A stretch of 64,000 nucleotides of DNA from Lasioglossum baleicum (lineage: Eukaryota; Arthropoda; Insecta; Hymenoptera; Halictidae): positions 1,984,001 to 2,048,000 of the forward strand of contig NC_134941.1 of the NCBI RefSeq assembly GCF_051020765.1. Reading direction: 5' to 3'. Below are positions 13,236 to 25,869 of the stretch, one piece after another (position 1 is the first letter of the stretch; every line of letters starts with the position of its first letter). The translations under genes and the position numbers were made by a program. The notes beneath the pieces were generated by a model that made no database searches, was not told the DNA's origin, and saw only the letters and a program-made list of their open reading frames with translations.

Positions 13236-13687
13236 TAATGATTATTTATATAAATTTATAAATTTATTTGCGACTTGAGTTTGAGAGAGGTTACGTTAAC
13301 CTACAGCGTCCTTAGGGGACTTCAGACCTACTAATTGGTTTTCATCGTAAAGGAAAAGAGATATCCGACGATTTTCCTCTTTCCCGTAGTATAAGTATAG
13401 GAAGCCTCTTGTTCAGGATAAAGCGCATGTGGAAACTTTGACGGTCATGGTTTTCCTTGGGGACCAGTACGAACGGACCACGGCTCTACCTCGTATTCTG
13501 TCGACACACTAGACCGGTGTTTTAAAATACTGTCATTCTTAGTTGAAATGTATTTAGCTGACGTCGAGAGAGTTATGAATTTTAGAAGAAAAAAGGACAG
13601 AGATTATGTTGTTGAATCTAGTGACAGGTAGAATTCCCCTAGTGCTGGACGCTTAAGGTTTTTCTTAAATAAATAAGTTTAGTCTTT

Positions 13688-14113
13688 TTAGTCTACATTT
13701 TTTATTTATAACTAACAATACTTAGAAATCAAATTAAAGGTACAAGGATGTACAATCACTTTTTATTTTCATTTTTATAAATAAACAATACTAGAAATCC
13801 AATTAAAAGAACAAGGACGTACAATCACTTTTTATTTTTACTTTTATAAATCAATAATACTAGAAATCCAATTAAAGGAACAAGGATGTACAATCACTTT
13901 TTATTTTCATTTTTATAAATTAACAATACTAGAAATCCAATTAAAGGAACAAGGACGTACAATCACTTTTTATCTTTACTTTTATAAATCAACAATACTA
14001 GAAATCCAATTAAAGGAACAAGGATGTACAATCACTTTTTATTTTTATTTTTATAAATCAACAATACTAGAAATCCAATTAAAGGAACAAGGATGTACAA
14101 TCACTTTTTACGA
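13688..14113. repeat. 69-bp tandem repeat, about six units
   Basis: The marker CTAGAAATCC recurs at 13791, 13860, 13929, 13998 and 14067, exactly 69 bp apart, with an earlier diverged unit at 13721. Units share ACAAGGAYGTACAATCAC and differ by a few substitutions, mainly C/T in that motif. The array stops abruptly at 14113. Confidence 0.95.
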
Positions 14114-14931
14114 AATTGTCACCATTTAAATATAGAGAATTTTTTTGAAAATCAGGTATTTAGTGTTCAAATATTTCTTGGATCCACTGTATGCAGGTAA
14201 ATCTGAAGGCAAAACTTTAATTTTCGAAGATCAAGGTCATTTCAAGGTCGTTATTATACATATCTGAATGTATTTTTCGATCAGTTACACGGTGCAATAA
14301 AATAAAAATGTAAGTTACGTATCAAAAAACATCGATGACCTTGATAACTCCGAAAAAAATGACCTTCGGAAAAAATATTCGTGCCAGATATTTGGTCCAT
14401 TGACACCATGCACATTACGTAACAAATATTTTTTGCATCACGATAACCTGAAGAGATATTTAGGTGTCCTGTTTTAGACGAAACGCCCTGTATATGTATA
14501 ATATTCAGTTAAATAAGTCTAACTCTCGAGAATCTAGTAATAGCCGATTCTTGTGCCAACAGTAAGAGTGTATGTAGTATATGACATGGTTCCATTAAAT
14601 CCTGATCCAGTTACAAACTTTCCAAGAACGGAATAACATTAGCCTATCTGATTTTGCACAAGCATGAATCCGACTGTAGAATAAATTGCTTGTCAGCAGC
14701 TAATTTTTTACTAGTGCACTTGTACAGTGAGAAAACCCTGGGCCAACGGTACTCTTATCTATCCGCTGTAGTCGCAGATGTATTCTGTGCAAGAATCCTC
14801 GCGTTACCCAACACCTACATCACTTTCTCGAACAGTTGAATCTAAGCCAACCACTCATTTAAATGTATTTGTCCCACCGACATCCTTGAGCAACACTTTG
14901 TCTCGAAATCATGGTCCAACTTTAACCCCTT

Positions 14932-14995
14932 GCCCTACAATATCGTATCTGACTCGTGATGAAGATGCTGAACAGAGCCTAATAAAAGATAGCAC
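14932..14995. repeat. Left-end fragment of a TTAA MITE (CCCTTGCYCTAC family)
   Basis: TTTAACCCCTTGCCCTAC followed by ATATCGTATCTGACTCGTG matches, in reverse, the right end of the complete copy at 24342-24597. The remainder of the element is not present. Confidence 0.6.
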
Positions 14996-14999
14996 ATCA

Positions 15000-15680
15000 T
15001 CTATTTTTCCTCATTTGCGCGACATCTAATCTTTCGTTGGATATATCTGATATTCCGAGTATGTACATCTAAACGTCCACGAAGAAGTTTGTCTGAATGA
15101 CTGTTTAAAATTTTGGCAATGGAATTAAGAAATATTTGTCAAAGTTATCTCTCTCTCTCCCGTGTTTATTGCCCAAAGTTAGTTTCCGAAATTATTATGC
15201 AACATAGTGGGGATAGGCCTACAGGGGATACCACAGAAAAAAAATGCATTGACAATAGTACCTCCATGGCAGTGATGCTAGATGCGGGGAGTCACGGTGA
15301 AATGAAGAACCCCCTCTCTGATGATGGGGAATGAGTGGGGCGAATGGGAGACACGTTGCACGTGCGCGATGGGGTCCGTGGAGTGTGCGCCTGCGCACGG
15401 TGCTGGAATGGAATAGTGGAAGGGGTAAGGAGAAGAGTACGGGACCTCTGTTTGGAGCTCATTATAGCATCACTGCTCCATGGTAATGTGGAAACCTATT
15501 GATATGGGTGTCGCCCTAATGCGCCACGCGCATTTCATAAGATCTGGTATAAGTACGGGCCTGAGGACTATGGCCGTTACGGGGAGCGAGACGTGCGGTC
15601 GGAAAAGGAGGCGGCGCGAGCCGCGAACGGCCTGAAAAGTCTCCTACGTGCCGACCACTGCATTAAACTGAAGAACACGA
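15000..15680. other. Stretch with moderately GC-rich segment and no recognised gene
   Basis: From about 15330 to 15660 the sequence is GC-richer than its surroundings, with several CG-rich words, but I found no conserved ORF, RNA fold or flanking duplication. The ORF at 15113-15334 is unrecognised. Confidence 0.4.
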
Positions 15681-15683
15681 ATA

Positions 15684-16413
15684 GGTAATTATACAGAAAA
15701 GTACTGCCCACTCCGATTTTGATAAAATTTAAATATGTTATAGATATTGACATTTTGAACAACTTTTTCCTTTTCCAATATAGGGGGGTCGCTTTTAGTT
15801 TTCGAGATATTTGCAAAAAACTATCGCGAATACTGTATTGAATTTTTCGTATTCCTGCACGCTCCGCTGCAACGTAAACCTGTTTCGGTGCGGCGTTTGT
15901 TTACATTTTGACTGTAGAGATGAGGTAGAAAACGGGAGGGTGGAAAGAACCGGCCTGACACCACACACACCCACCCAGTGCTTAACACGCATCCAGTGTT
16001 TCTAAAAAGAAGGTTTTCGTTAAGAAATTAACATTTGCGCAAATTTTCAATATTATATTCGTAATCAGCACGTGAAAATACGTAAGAATCTAGAGTATAA
16101 TTTAAAATCAGTGGGTGCGTGTGAAACACTGGGTGGGTGTGTGTGGTGTCAGGCTGGCCCTTTCCGCCCCCCCCTGTTTTCTCTCTTATCTCTAAAGCGT
16201 CAAAATGTAAACAACCGTCGCACCGAAACAGATTTACGTTGCAGCGCAGCGTGCAGGAATACCAAAAATTCAATACAGTATTCGCGATAGTTTTTTTCAA
16301 ATATGCGACCCCCCTATATTGGAAAAGGAAAAAGCTGTTCAGAATGTGTTGCTGGATAACATATTTAAATTTCATCAAAATCGGAGTGGGCAGTACTTTT
16401 CTGTATAATTACC
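15684..16413. mobile_element. Inverted-repeat element with about 320-bp arms
   Basis: The arms 15684-16003 and 16103-16413 are complementary with moderate divergence; both carry GTACTGCCCACTCCGATTTT and a CACACACCCACCCAGTG stretch near the loop. The mirrored ORFs come from the palindrome and are not genes. I did not find a clear target duplication. Confidence 0.75.
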
Positions 16414-16495
16414 CACGAATATTTTAATATTTCAACATATTCTGACATGCCTGTACATACGTACAATGTACTGAATATCATCATAGAATTTAATT

Positions 16496-16980
16496 TGTCC
16501 CATAATAATAGTAGCAAAAGAAAATAAATATAGAACGCAACATTTATTATAATTTTTATTTTGAGTGTTCAGATAGTTTCTGATTAATGATTAGTAATTG
16601 TACAATAATTTCGTTACTGCATTTTAAACTTGCAGGTAGGATCCCTTGGCTACGAAGCATTGCTTTCCCTATATGCGTGAGCTTAAAATTATTGGAGCCA
16701 TCGTTCTTCATTGCTTCCAGCATAACTTATTTCTTTTATCATACTTTTATAATGGGTTGATATTCAACTGATATAAAACAATTGACTTCGATCAGCGGAT
16801 GAAATTATAATAATTAGGTTAACCTAAAAATTGAAAGATGTGTCAAAACAAATGACAGATGTCATGAAGCATTGATTTTGATTGAAGGCTTCCCGATTTT
16901 GTGCTACAACACATAACTTACAGCTGCATTCGCCAATAATTCCCGTTTAAATATTCACTTGCTACTATTATTATGGGACA
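16496..16980. mobile_element. Short inverted-repeat element (TGTCCCATAATAATAGTAGC)
   Basis: A 20-bp terminal repeat TGTCCCATAATAATAGTAGC appears at the left end and its complement at the right end, 485 bp apart. The interior is not palindromic and has no ORF. The superfamily is unknown. Confidence 0.65.
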
Positions 16981-16989
16981 GAGGGAGTA

Positions 16990-17269
16990 CAATTTCATCA
17001 CTTGACGTTCCGATTATGAGTAAATCGAGTTTGAAAATTCAGCGAATGCGTGTGCTATTAGATACGAATCGTCTGATGTGTCTGACCATGACCTACCGAT
17101 TCTACTACTTTGTTATATAATATTAAAGCACGCGATCCTGACGGAGTTTTTAACTAGTTCTTCTCGAAAAGAATGCGTCCAACAAGAAAATGTTATTTTT
17201 TAGTTTCGTCTCACTTTTGCGTGTAGAATTGCCTCCTACTCAGTTGTTTATTGTATGAGGGACCCCCTG
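16990..17269. repeat. Fragment of the CAGGGTGTCCC inverted-repeat family
   Basis: It matches the interior and right arm of 50679-51248 (shared AGTAAATC.AGTTTGAAAATT and GTAGAATT.C.TCCTA). It ends in GACCCCCTG plus TA. The left terminus is missing. Confidence 0.7.
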
Positions 17270-17639
17270 TATACCTTTTAAATGAATGTAAAGGACACAT
17301 TTTGGAATGCGGTTAAGCTAAACGATTGCGTCGGCAATTAATGTCGTAAATTTCTATTGCATAACTATTTCATTCTGGCAAAATTATTTAGCTCTGCGGC
17401 TTTCGGAGCAGCTACAACGCTAATTAATGGAAACATTATAATTGTATGATATGAAAAGTCGGTAATTCATAGCGTAATGGCAACCCGTTCCCTGACTTTC
17501 ATAGGGAATAATTAAATTCGTGAATGATCGCTATTCGTATACTTTATCACAATTTGTAACATTACCAATATTTGTAACAATTACAATGCAACACATTATA
17601 TTTATTGAAACGTGTACATATTTGTATTATGAATTCTCT

Positions 17640-18580
17640 CTCTCTCTCGCTACCTGTTGTATTCCAAACGGAATAACGGACCTCGACATGCAATTTGATC
17701 AGAAAAAATCATTATTTCATTCAATTAGAGTCAATACTATATACTATATTCTCAATTTTAAGCTATGAACATTATAAATACTAATTTAAACAATATTTTC
17801 ATTGTTACTATCTTCAAATCTGCAAGTTTTCTCAAGAAATTTTTACGTGAGCATATTAAAGATCCTCCAACGGATATTCTTATGTAAAATTCATCGTGAA
17901 CTCGTGTGAATTCCTTTTTAATCATCGTTGAATCAGAAAAATAGCTAAAAATAAGCATCGCCATAGAGTATTTTTCGAAGGATAAAAATATGCATATATC
18001 AATAAATTTTACATGTACTTTACAGTTAAAAGAATGCCTTTATTATTACGTTTTTATATTGGTTAGAATTGTTATTTGCATATATGCATATGATGTTAAA
18101 ATGTGAGATAATTCTCAATAAAATCTGTGAATTTATTTTTATGTTGACATTTAACCTGTAGATATAACAATCAATAACCTAATTTGAACTATTTTTTAAG
18201 TTAATGTCGATTTCGGAATTTCATGTATGGTGTGTCGAAAGGGATTAACTTTTGAATATTCAATCTTATTATAAAGAAGTTGGATCAATATGTTCATATC
18301 TCATGCGTAATTGATGTTGTAGACATGCTCTTTTCAAATTCGAATTCGTGTAACAAAAAAGGATATTTTAGTTATTTCTAATCCAGCTGTTATTAATTTT
18401 GACACTTATTTGAATATGAATATTTACTGCCATACACCGAGGTTATTATATCACTCAATATTTTAATGAACATTACATAACAAACAGTTACAACATTAAA
18501 TTACATTACAACATTAGAAACAGTACATTGACCTTTTTAATCAAAACATATTAGACGAAGTCATAGAATTTATTAACTTC
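17640..18580. other. AT-rich stretch with a short CT repeat
   Basis: A CT dinucleotide run occurs at about 17636-17650. No other structure was seen to 18580. Confidence 0.45.
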
Positions 18581-18691
18581 CCGATTCATAGGGAAGTTAC
18601 TGTAATGACCCCAAAAATCGAAAATTGATTTTCTAGCAGATCTTCACGTTTCAAGGTCTTTGGTGGCATTTTAGACTATTTTCAGCAAAAT

Positions 18692-18718
18692 GTTTGTGTG
18701 TGTGTGCGCGCGCGCGCA
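18692..18718. repeat. TG/CG dinucleotide microsatellite
   Basis: A TGTGTGTGTG run passes directly into CGCGCGCGCG. It lies within an unclassified sequence (about 18580-18900) that begins TTCCCGATTCATAGGGAAGT, itself a small inverted repeat. Confidence 0.85.
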
Positions 18719-19289
18719 TATGCGTATGTATGTCCGTGCGTATGGTAACAAATTTTTTGTTAACGTTTTCTGAAAAAGTAACAATGCGATCAGAATGGTG
18801 AATGATGCAATCGATGTGCCCCGCTGTAACTTAGAGCTGATTAGATTTTAGTCCACTTTGTTCCAGTAGTTTTTTAGTTTTCTTAGTTTTTTTCGAAAGA
18901 AGTTCATTCGACAATGCAATTTATACGAGAGAACGGAAAGTTTCCACCGAAGAAACAAACGTAATTACACAAAAAATTTTTTTTTCGATTTTAAAAAAAA
19001 TTTTTTTTGTACCCTACGATGATGTTTCCGCTTACAATAATCGAAAATTATCCCAATGCAAGCGTGAGTTAATCATCTCTACTCCCGAGAATACATTTTC
19101 AAAGAATATCGATGAAAGAACAAAAAAAAATTTAAACTTTAGTCCATCAGAGTCCATAACTGTGTCGCGCATCTCGGAAGTCGGTGAGGTGGCGCTGGGT
19201 GGTGGGCTGTACATAAGCTGTACATTGGGAAGGGGGCGGATGGAGTGGGAGATGCGCAAGAACGAACGAAAACCGGTTCGTCCGCAATT

Positions 19290-19937
19290 ATGGACTCTGA
19301 TGGAACCGACTTTATATTACAATCTTTACAAAAACAATCAGTTCAAAACGAATTATTAACTGAGATTAAATTGAAAATTAATATAAACTATATGATAATT
19401 ATTAATAACATTGATGTTGAAAACGGATTGGTTAATGGAGCACACACACACACACATACACACACATGCGGAATATTACAATTTATTACTTTTCAAGAAA
19501 ATACTAAAATTCCGTCTATATTGTGGTTAGATTTTCAATTGACCAAAGTAGGAGTGAAAGTAAGAACTCGTTATCGTGATTATATGAAAAATCCAAATAT
19601 TGATCAAAATTTAACACCAATAATAAAAATATCGAGTAAAGTAAATATGTCGAGTGAGGAAAAATATCAAATCACACGTAGTCAATTTCCAGTGGTTCCT
19701 GCTGAAGCGATTACGATTCCTAAAAGTCAGGGATAAACATACGAGAAAGTATGTTTGGATTTTAAAAAATCAGAAAGGCGAACTTTACAAATGTTGTATG
19801 TAGCACTGAGCAGTGTTTCAAAATTGAGCGCGGTTTATATATTTTGGGACAATTTAAATTAACAGTATCAAAGAAAACCAAGATCAATACTGCAAACCCG
19901 GATAATGATGAGTTGTATCGTTTGCGAAAAACTAATT
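19290..19937 (+). pseudogene. Helitron-type (PIF1-like) helicase C-terminal fragment
   Basis: The plus-strand translation contains the helicase pattern NIDVENGLVNGA, then after a gap FPVVPAEAITIPKSQG, which corresponds to the segment usually reading AxTIHKSQG in PIF1/Helitron helicases. An in-frame TAA directly follows KSQG, yet the same frame goes on through YEKVCLDFKKSERRTLQ and MLYVALSSVSKLS. A one-base shift at about 19842 is then needed to continue to the stop at 19937. A CA microsatellite (19441-19466) has expanded inside the frame, giving a HTHTHT insertion after LVNGA. These breaks mark it as dead. Its position 330 bp upstream of a Helitron-type 3' end supports the assignment. Upstream helicase motifs and the Rep domain are missing. 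Confidence 0.85.
19441..19466. repeat. CA dinucleotide microsatellite
   Basis: A CACACACACA run, interrupted by one T, lies inside the helicase pseudogene frame and adds His-Thr repeats to it. Confidence 0.9.
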
Positions 19938-20197
19938 AAGACAATTTATTTTGCAACATTAGTATGCTATAACAAGAAACCAAGCGAGCAACGAGCCTAC
20001 GATGTTGGTTTAATGCGACGCCATATAGCAAACATTCTGATAAGTAGAAAACTATTGAATTTCCCTGAAAACGTATAATCTTCTTAAAACGTACACTTAA
20101 TAATGATAATAGTATACTACAACTAACTAATCGGGAACTTCTTTGTGTGACTCTGGGAGAGTCACACACCAAATAACATCCGTACCACTAACCCTCT

Positions 20198-20268
20198 CGC
20201 GAGCTCGCAATGCGAGCGAGCTACGACAACCCTACTCGCGAAGCGGGCGAGCAACAACACCCCTCTAG
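20198..20268 (+). mobile_element. Helitron 3' terminus (hairpins plus CTAG)
   Basis: Two hairpins, GCTCGC-AAT-GCGAGC (20203-20217) and CTCGC-GAAGCGG-GCGAG (20235-20251), are followed 13 bases later by CTAG at 20265-20268 and then T. A terminal hairpin followed by CTRR inserted before T is the Helitron 3' signature. The helicase fragment lies upstream on the same strand. No 5' TC terminus was identified. Confidence 0.75.
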
Positions 20269-20269
20269 T

Positions 20270-23030
20270 TTATATTTAAATTGACGTAGAATATTGACAT
20301 TGAAGTAATAACGTGTCAACTGCGGCTAACATGATGTAAATATTTTATAATAAAATAAAGTGTGGAAAAAATACATTTTATAAATATATCCCAGAAAGAT
20401 GAATGTTTTTCAATTGAAATTAACGTTGCTTTTAAGGTTCCATCATTATTTTTTTCTGTAAAGTGTTTGTTTCATTGTTTAACATGAATCTGCTTTTTGA
20501 GTATATTTAAAAAAAATATATATGTCAAGTTACATCAAACACTATAGAACATTACATCCAAAATACTTTCTATGCGTTTATGAAGAAATTAACTGCACGA
20601 GATATAAAACAGTGAAAAATATAGAAAATCTAACAATATTGTTATGTTGTTTCCAACGTAAAAAGACTATTAAGGGTTGAAATGAATTTTTATTTAACTA
20701 CTGCTTTCCACAATCGATTCAGAATATTTTTATTTTGCATAAGATCCGCCTAGTTATGTATAAACATTTTTAAGATTTTATGCAAGTAACAAGATATGCA
20801 ATAAATTGTCTATTCAAGGCGACCAAATGTGTACCTGCAACACAACACGCGGCGCAGCGAATAATACCAGATATCGATTCACCATACTAGTCGTGACAAT
20901 CTTGTTTCCTGCTTCGCAGTTTTAAAAAAAGGTTCGGGTTCAATCTGCACGTGTGATCTTCCGAAATCTTTATCGACGCAGCCATTTTCACATTTCACCC
21001 TAACTTGTTTTACGCAGAACGGACGATACGTTTTTTCATAGTTTGTTTGTTTCCCCGTTCCTGTCATCCTGTACTGTCACAGATTGCAAAAAACGTTATA
21101 TCCTCTTCGAAAATTATGACATAACGTAAGCTGCCGGGATTTAAACGTTTTTAATCTGCCCAATAATTCGGTTCGATAAGATTTGTCGGTTCGTTTGCAT
21201 TCTAAATGATTTTTTCAAATCCATGAAACACGAGAAATACAGTACGAAACGTTGAATTAAACTTGTATTAAACATTGTACACCTCGTTCTGCAGTCACAG
21301 AAATTGCTAAACTTCTGCTTCATTGAACTCAATTTTCTCGTGTTTAAGAAACTTGACAGATTGTCACTTGCGGCCTCATCAAGAAGTTTCTTCACGTCAC
21401 ACGCAGTTTCTGAGTATCCGTCCGAAACTTAGATGCTTTTTCCATAGAAGTTTGGACATTTCGTTAAATATTGCGAAAAATACGGTACCTGATATTTAGG
21501 AATCATTAATGTCGCCATCTCCGGACACAGGGGGTGGAAAAACCAAATAAGGGATTTCTTAAAATATAAGGCGTTTTGACTTCATTTCAACGCTAACTTT
21601 TCAGAGTTTTTGGGGTGTCCCAACTTATACTGTGTTATATTGTGCCCTTTCTCCTATAAATTGTGATGAATTTTAGAATGAAGTTTGGATCCTGTAGGAT
21701 CAATGGTTCAGGAGTTATTGTTCCTTAAAGTTGAGCAATCTGCAGTGTTTTTGACAGGTAAGGGCGCCGCCATATTGGTTTGTAGCGACGATCGCGACCC
21801 GCTTACCGAGCAGAAACGCTAGATAACAGCACGGGCATTTAAAAAAATTCTTTACACAGTTTGGTAGACAATAATACCATGGAACTTTCAGTGCAATGTT
21901 TTTTAATATCATTTGTCTGTTTTCCAGATATTTCACGCGATTAGGGAAAATATTGAAATCTTTTCAAGGGCTGATTTCACCCCTTCAATGCGAGAAGTTT
22001 CACGAAAAAATAGTATTGTATTAGGCATAATAACTTACTCTGCTTGTGTGCAAAGTTTCATAATTTTTTTAATTTAGGAGTTCGATAGTCCCTTGTAAGT
22101 ACCTAATTGTCATTCACAGATTGAAATCGATCACTCTGTAGTTCTTCTTATGAATATTTACAGATCATAGATGAAACGTGATCTGTTATCGAAACTGTGC
22201 ATTGTGCATATAGTAGTCAATCATATTTGTCCAGTTAGCGTACAGTTTTATGAAAGGTGATTCGTAATTACGGGTCGAATGAAGCTCGTAAACGGACAAG
22301 TTTTGTCAGAGGCGCGTTGCGAGACACATTAATGCAATTCCCTCGTTATCCTGTTCAGCCGTCTCTCCTGTTTCGTCGAACTCCGCGTGGAATGCGGAAC
22401 ATTTTTAGCTCGTGTAGGGGCACAGAGAGACTTAAATTGCGGTACGATCGTAGAAAAACAAATCGCGTTACACTGATTATCTGTGACGAGATGTAATAGT
22501 AAACTGAACCTTCGAAACGAATACTCACATACGACGAAAGCTCTAATTCAATCGAAATAGACAGACTCGCATACTACAATATAAATATTAGTAATAGAAA
22601 CAGTTCGTTTTCTGATAATTGGATACTTTCGGATCATTTTTCACGGCAATTCGATTTAAATTGATATGGATTTAATGCCTGATAAAATTGATCGTAAAAA
22701 GCACATAAAGCGCTGGTATCGATACTCGTGCGAAGTACACATGAAAGTAACATAAAGACATATTAGACAACTATAGGTATTCGAAAATACGTTATATAGT
22801 AGTCACGTTCGGATCTTTCTGATTTATGTTCCAAGTTTATAACTCTGCACCTTTATTTACGTTTACCTTCATTTCGTCAGTTATTTCCTCATACAGTCGA
22901 GTCGGGAAGTAAGTTAATGATTGGTGATATGTAGGCAAATGAATATGATGAATGAAATCAAATTATTGTATTGTTTTTATTTAGAAGGTGCAAGTAAATA
23001 AACAAATATATTACTAGAACATACATATAT
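20270..23030. other. Long stretch without recognised genes
   Basis: Small ORFs at 20879-21067, 21141-21395, 21715-21936 (minus) and 22257-22496 (plus) show no domain I recognise. Around 21500-21850 are GC-richer words such as GGCGCCGCCATATTGG, possibly an unclassified repeat, with no inverted partner found. Confidence 0.4.
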
Positions 23031-23038
23031 TACCACTA

Positions 23039-23235
23039 GACTGCGGATCTTTATGCATTTTCCAATTTTTTTAGACAAATTTTAAGAAAGTGGAATGAAA
23101 TAAAATCCAATTTTCAATGGGAACAGCCTTTGTAGATCTGAAACACATAAAAATTGTACAAAATTCTATCGTATTTTATATTCGAGCTTTTTTTGAAAAT
23201 TTTCGCAAGCCGTAAATACATAAAGATCCGCAGTC
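23039..23235. mobile_element. TA-type MITE, GACTGCGGATC family
   Basis: The ends GACTGCGGATCTTTATGCAT and ACATAAAGATCCGCAGTC are flanked by TA. It is 197 bp, non-coding. Confidence 0.9.
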
Positions 23236-23647
23236 TAATTATATCGCTATCAAAGATTAAACATATGTCATATTCAGTTGCCTGCGTACACCAATCGTTA
23301 ACTTACACTTTCCGACTCGATTTCTTTTAAATTTTTCACAGCGATACTGTCTGTTCCCATTGTTTTCTTTCAAGGCTTCGCGTGGATTTCTGTATCCTTG
23401 GAGCTCGTTTACTATTCCATTCTTCACGAATCTCTGCGCTTTCTTCTTTATTTCTTTATCACTTCCTCTGAATGTTTTACTGTATGTTTTTCTTTTCGTT
23501 CCTGTTTTTGTTAGTACGTCATTTCGTTGTCTTCTCACTTTCAGTGCTCCTTCCTTTTTAAGAGCTAACATTTTCTGATTCACTAGCATGCCTTCCATCC
23601 ACCCTGCATACAGGGTGTCCCAGTAAGTAACTTTTTAACAACAAATA

Positions 23648-23858
23648 TATCTAACAAATATAAATGCTACGCCTGTCTTTTTAAATGAAATAAAATTTGA
23701 TTCGTCTGTAATTAATAGTTAAGTATTAAAATAAATGTAACCATACAAAAAAAGTCTAACAAGTATGATTGTTACGCCTGTCTTTTTAAATGAAATAAAA
23801 TTTTATTCGTTTGTAATCAATATTTAAGCATGAAAATAATGTAGTCATACAAAAAATA
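23648..23858. repeat. 105-bp tandem duplication
   Basis: TACGCCTGTCTTTTTAAATG recurs with a 105-bp offset (23668 and 23773). Surrounding bases are also similar. It lies just after a CAGGGTGTCCC terminus at 23612. Confidence 0.8.
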
Positions 23859-24341
23859 TAAATTCTCTTTCCACTTCTACGATATTTTTGGGGACAAAGA
23901 CGTTTTATAGTAATCATTGTAACTGTAAAGAAAATGATACGGAAAGGGGTTAAAAATTTATTAATGGAAAACACGAACCAATCAGAACGCTGGTAGAGCA
24001 GGCGGATGCCGCCTCGGTGACAGGTCTCGCTGAGCGTGACGTTGACATTTCATACCCATTAGAATGTAAATTAAATTTGACATAAGTGTTCAATCTTGAT
24101 GTTTCATGTATTTCGATAGGCTTTAGCAGTTTGCGAACTATGTGCTACATTCGCGCGGACACTACTACTATAGAAATATCGCCTACTTGAGGACAAATAT
24201 TAATTCATTTACTGTTAATGTTAATGTTTGTTTCGCAAAACTGTCTAAATGTGCTCCTAGTGTTGTGTTTATTTACTTACAGCTACTATAAAATACAATA
24301 TGATAAAATAATACAGTTAAATACACTCGAAGCTATTTTAA

Positions 24342-24597
24342 CCCCTTGCCCTACGATTTATTTTACGGTTTCAGTGATTAGAACTTTCTTTGTAGTTCTT
24401 AATTTCCTAAAAAAGGAAAAAATTTATATCTATTGTATGCCTACACATGTTCTCCAATAACTATACATTAACGAAACCACAATAGAATTTCATCTCGGTT
24501 TAATGGAAATTATAATAATAACATACATATTTATTAGACACTGTTCAGAATTTTCATCACGAGTCTGACACGATATTGCAGAGTGTAGAGCAAGGGT
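24342..24597. mobile_element. TTAA MITE, CCCTTGCYCTAC family
   Basis: The left end CCCCTTGCCCTACG and right end GTAGAGCAAGGG (one base differs next to the target) lie between TTAA at 24338-24341 and 24598-24601. There is no transposase. Immediately to its right, sharing the TTAA, begins a fragment of the family seen at 55463-55693. Confidence 0.7.
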
Positions 24598-24601
24598 TTA
24601 A

Positions 24602-24725
24602 CTCGAAAATTATTAAAATTCCCTATGATTTTTGAAATTTTGTGGATATGAAATTGATACAATACCTTCGTACAACACCTAAATGTTTAGTAACTGATTA
24701 TGTACCGATATATTTAATAATGTTA
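24602..24725. repeat. Fragment of the TTAA element family of 31389 and 55463
   Basis: It shares TGGATATGAAATTG.TA and ACTGATTA.(G)TACCGA with 55463-55693 and starts at the TTAA that ends the previous MITE. It is truncated on the right. Confidence 0.6.
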
Positions 24726-24894
24726 ACATACAAGTATTAAGATGAAATTTATTTCTGAAAGCGCTTTTATGAATTTAACCAAACTTATTATTAAATATAT
24801 TATCTTATATTTTATGTTTTATACTTATATGCTAAATTAATATAAAATCTGTATAGTTTATTTGATTGTACCATTGACATCATACTTTCAATAC

Positions 24895-25025
24895 AGAAAT
24901 CGACGAAAGAAGAAGAATTGGCAGAAAGACTGAGAGTCACCAGACAAGATTTACGTAAATACATAAAATGTAATAAAATCTTGAATTTGGAGAAAAAAGG
25001 GGAAAGAACTTATTTGCCCACCTAA
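24895..25025 (+). other. Exon-like open segment, unrecognised
   Basis: Following a plausible splice acceptor (pyrimidine-rich tract then ACAG at 24891-24894), a plus-strand frame reads STKEEELAERLRVTRQDLRK and continues to a stop near 25024. A GTAAAT donor-like sequence sits inside at about 24954. The amino-acid composition looks protein-like rather than random, but I do not recognise the family. It could be a host exon, a captured gene piece, or chance. Confidence 0.25.
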
Positions 25026-25838
25026 TATTTGATTTTTCTCTTACATAAGAAAATAATCGCACTTTTCATTTATTTATTACTGTCTCGAGGATTCTTGAGA
25101 CTAATATTATGGTTACGCAGAACGTATTTGTGGCGGCAAATTTAAAATATCCAAATGTGTGCCTCGATCTCTCCTGCATAACTCGAATGATTTTGGCTTG
25201 ATTATTATTTCCATAATTTAACCGTAATTGTTACTCAATGCGGGTTAGTAAATTCTTCAACAATCAGTACCTAATTAGCTGCAACCAATTTCCTTTAATC
25301 ACTGCCGTTTGAGACGATCAATCGCATAATTACAATTTTCAGATGAATCACATCGCGGAATAATGGGAGGGCTTATTGGTGGACTATTGCATCGGATGAA
25401 GCGCGTTGACCCGCATAATTTTAACGGTATTGATTGTGTCTGTCGGTTAGTATTCGTAAACAGGACAAAAAAAAGTTGGAAACGCCAATTATCTCGGGAA
25501 TGATGTTTCATTATTGAACGCTTTTTCAAATAAGACTGGTATTTAATTGTTTAATTCAAATAAGTTTACCTGTTAAATACCAGCGCCGTGGTATGCTCGT
25601 TGTTGAATATTTTCACTGTGTTCGCGCGTTGCGAATTCATTAGTTGTTTTTATTCTGCGTTGCTTTGAGACCAATCGAATGCGTACAAGTCTCTCACTTG
25701 TTATTCTGTTATGCGAAAAATGAGACCCCAATAACTGATTAAATCTAAATATATTATAAGTAGACAGTTTCAATATTTAAATGATAATCTTTTAGTATCT
25801 TCGCAGACGCATGCGTAGAGGTCACATAAAGTTGACAT

Positions 25839-25857
25839 GTGTGTGTGTGTGTGTGTA
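25839..25857. repeat. GT dinucleotide microsatellite
   Basis: An uninterrupted TG run of about nine units followed by an A/T tract. Confidence 0.9.
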
Positions 25858-25869
25858 TTTTTTTAATGT

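Noticed and set aside
23257..23598. 113-codon minus-strand ORF
   Set aside because: Lys/Arg-rich translation with no recognisable domain, and its complement is also open.
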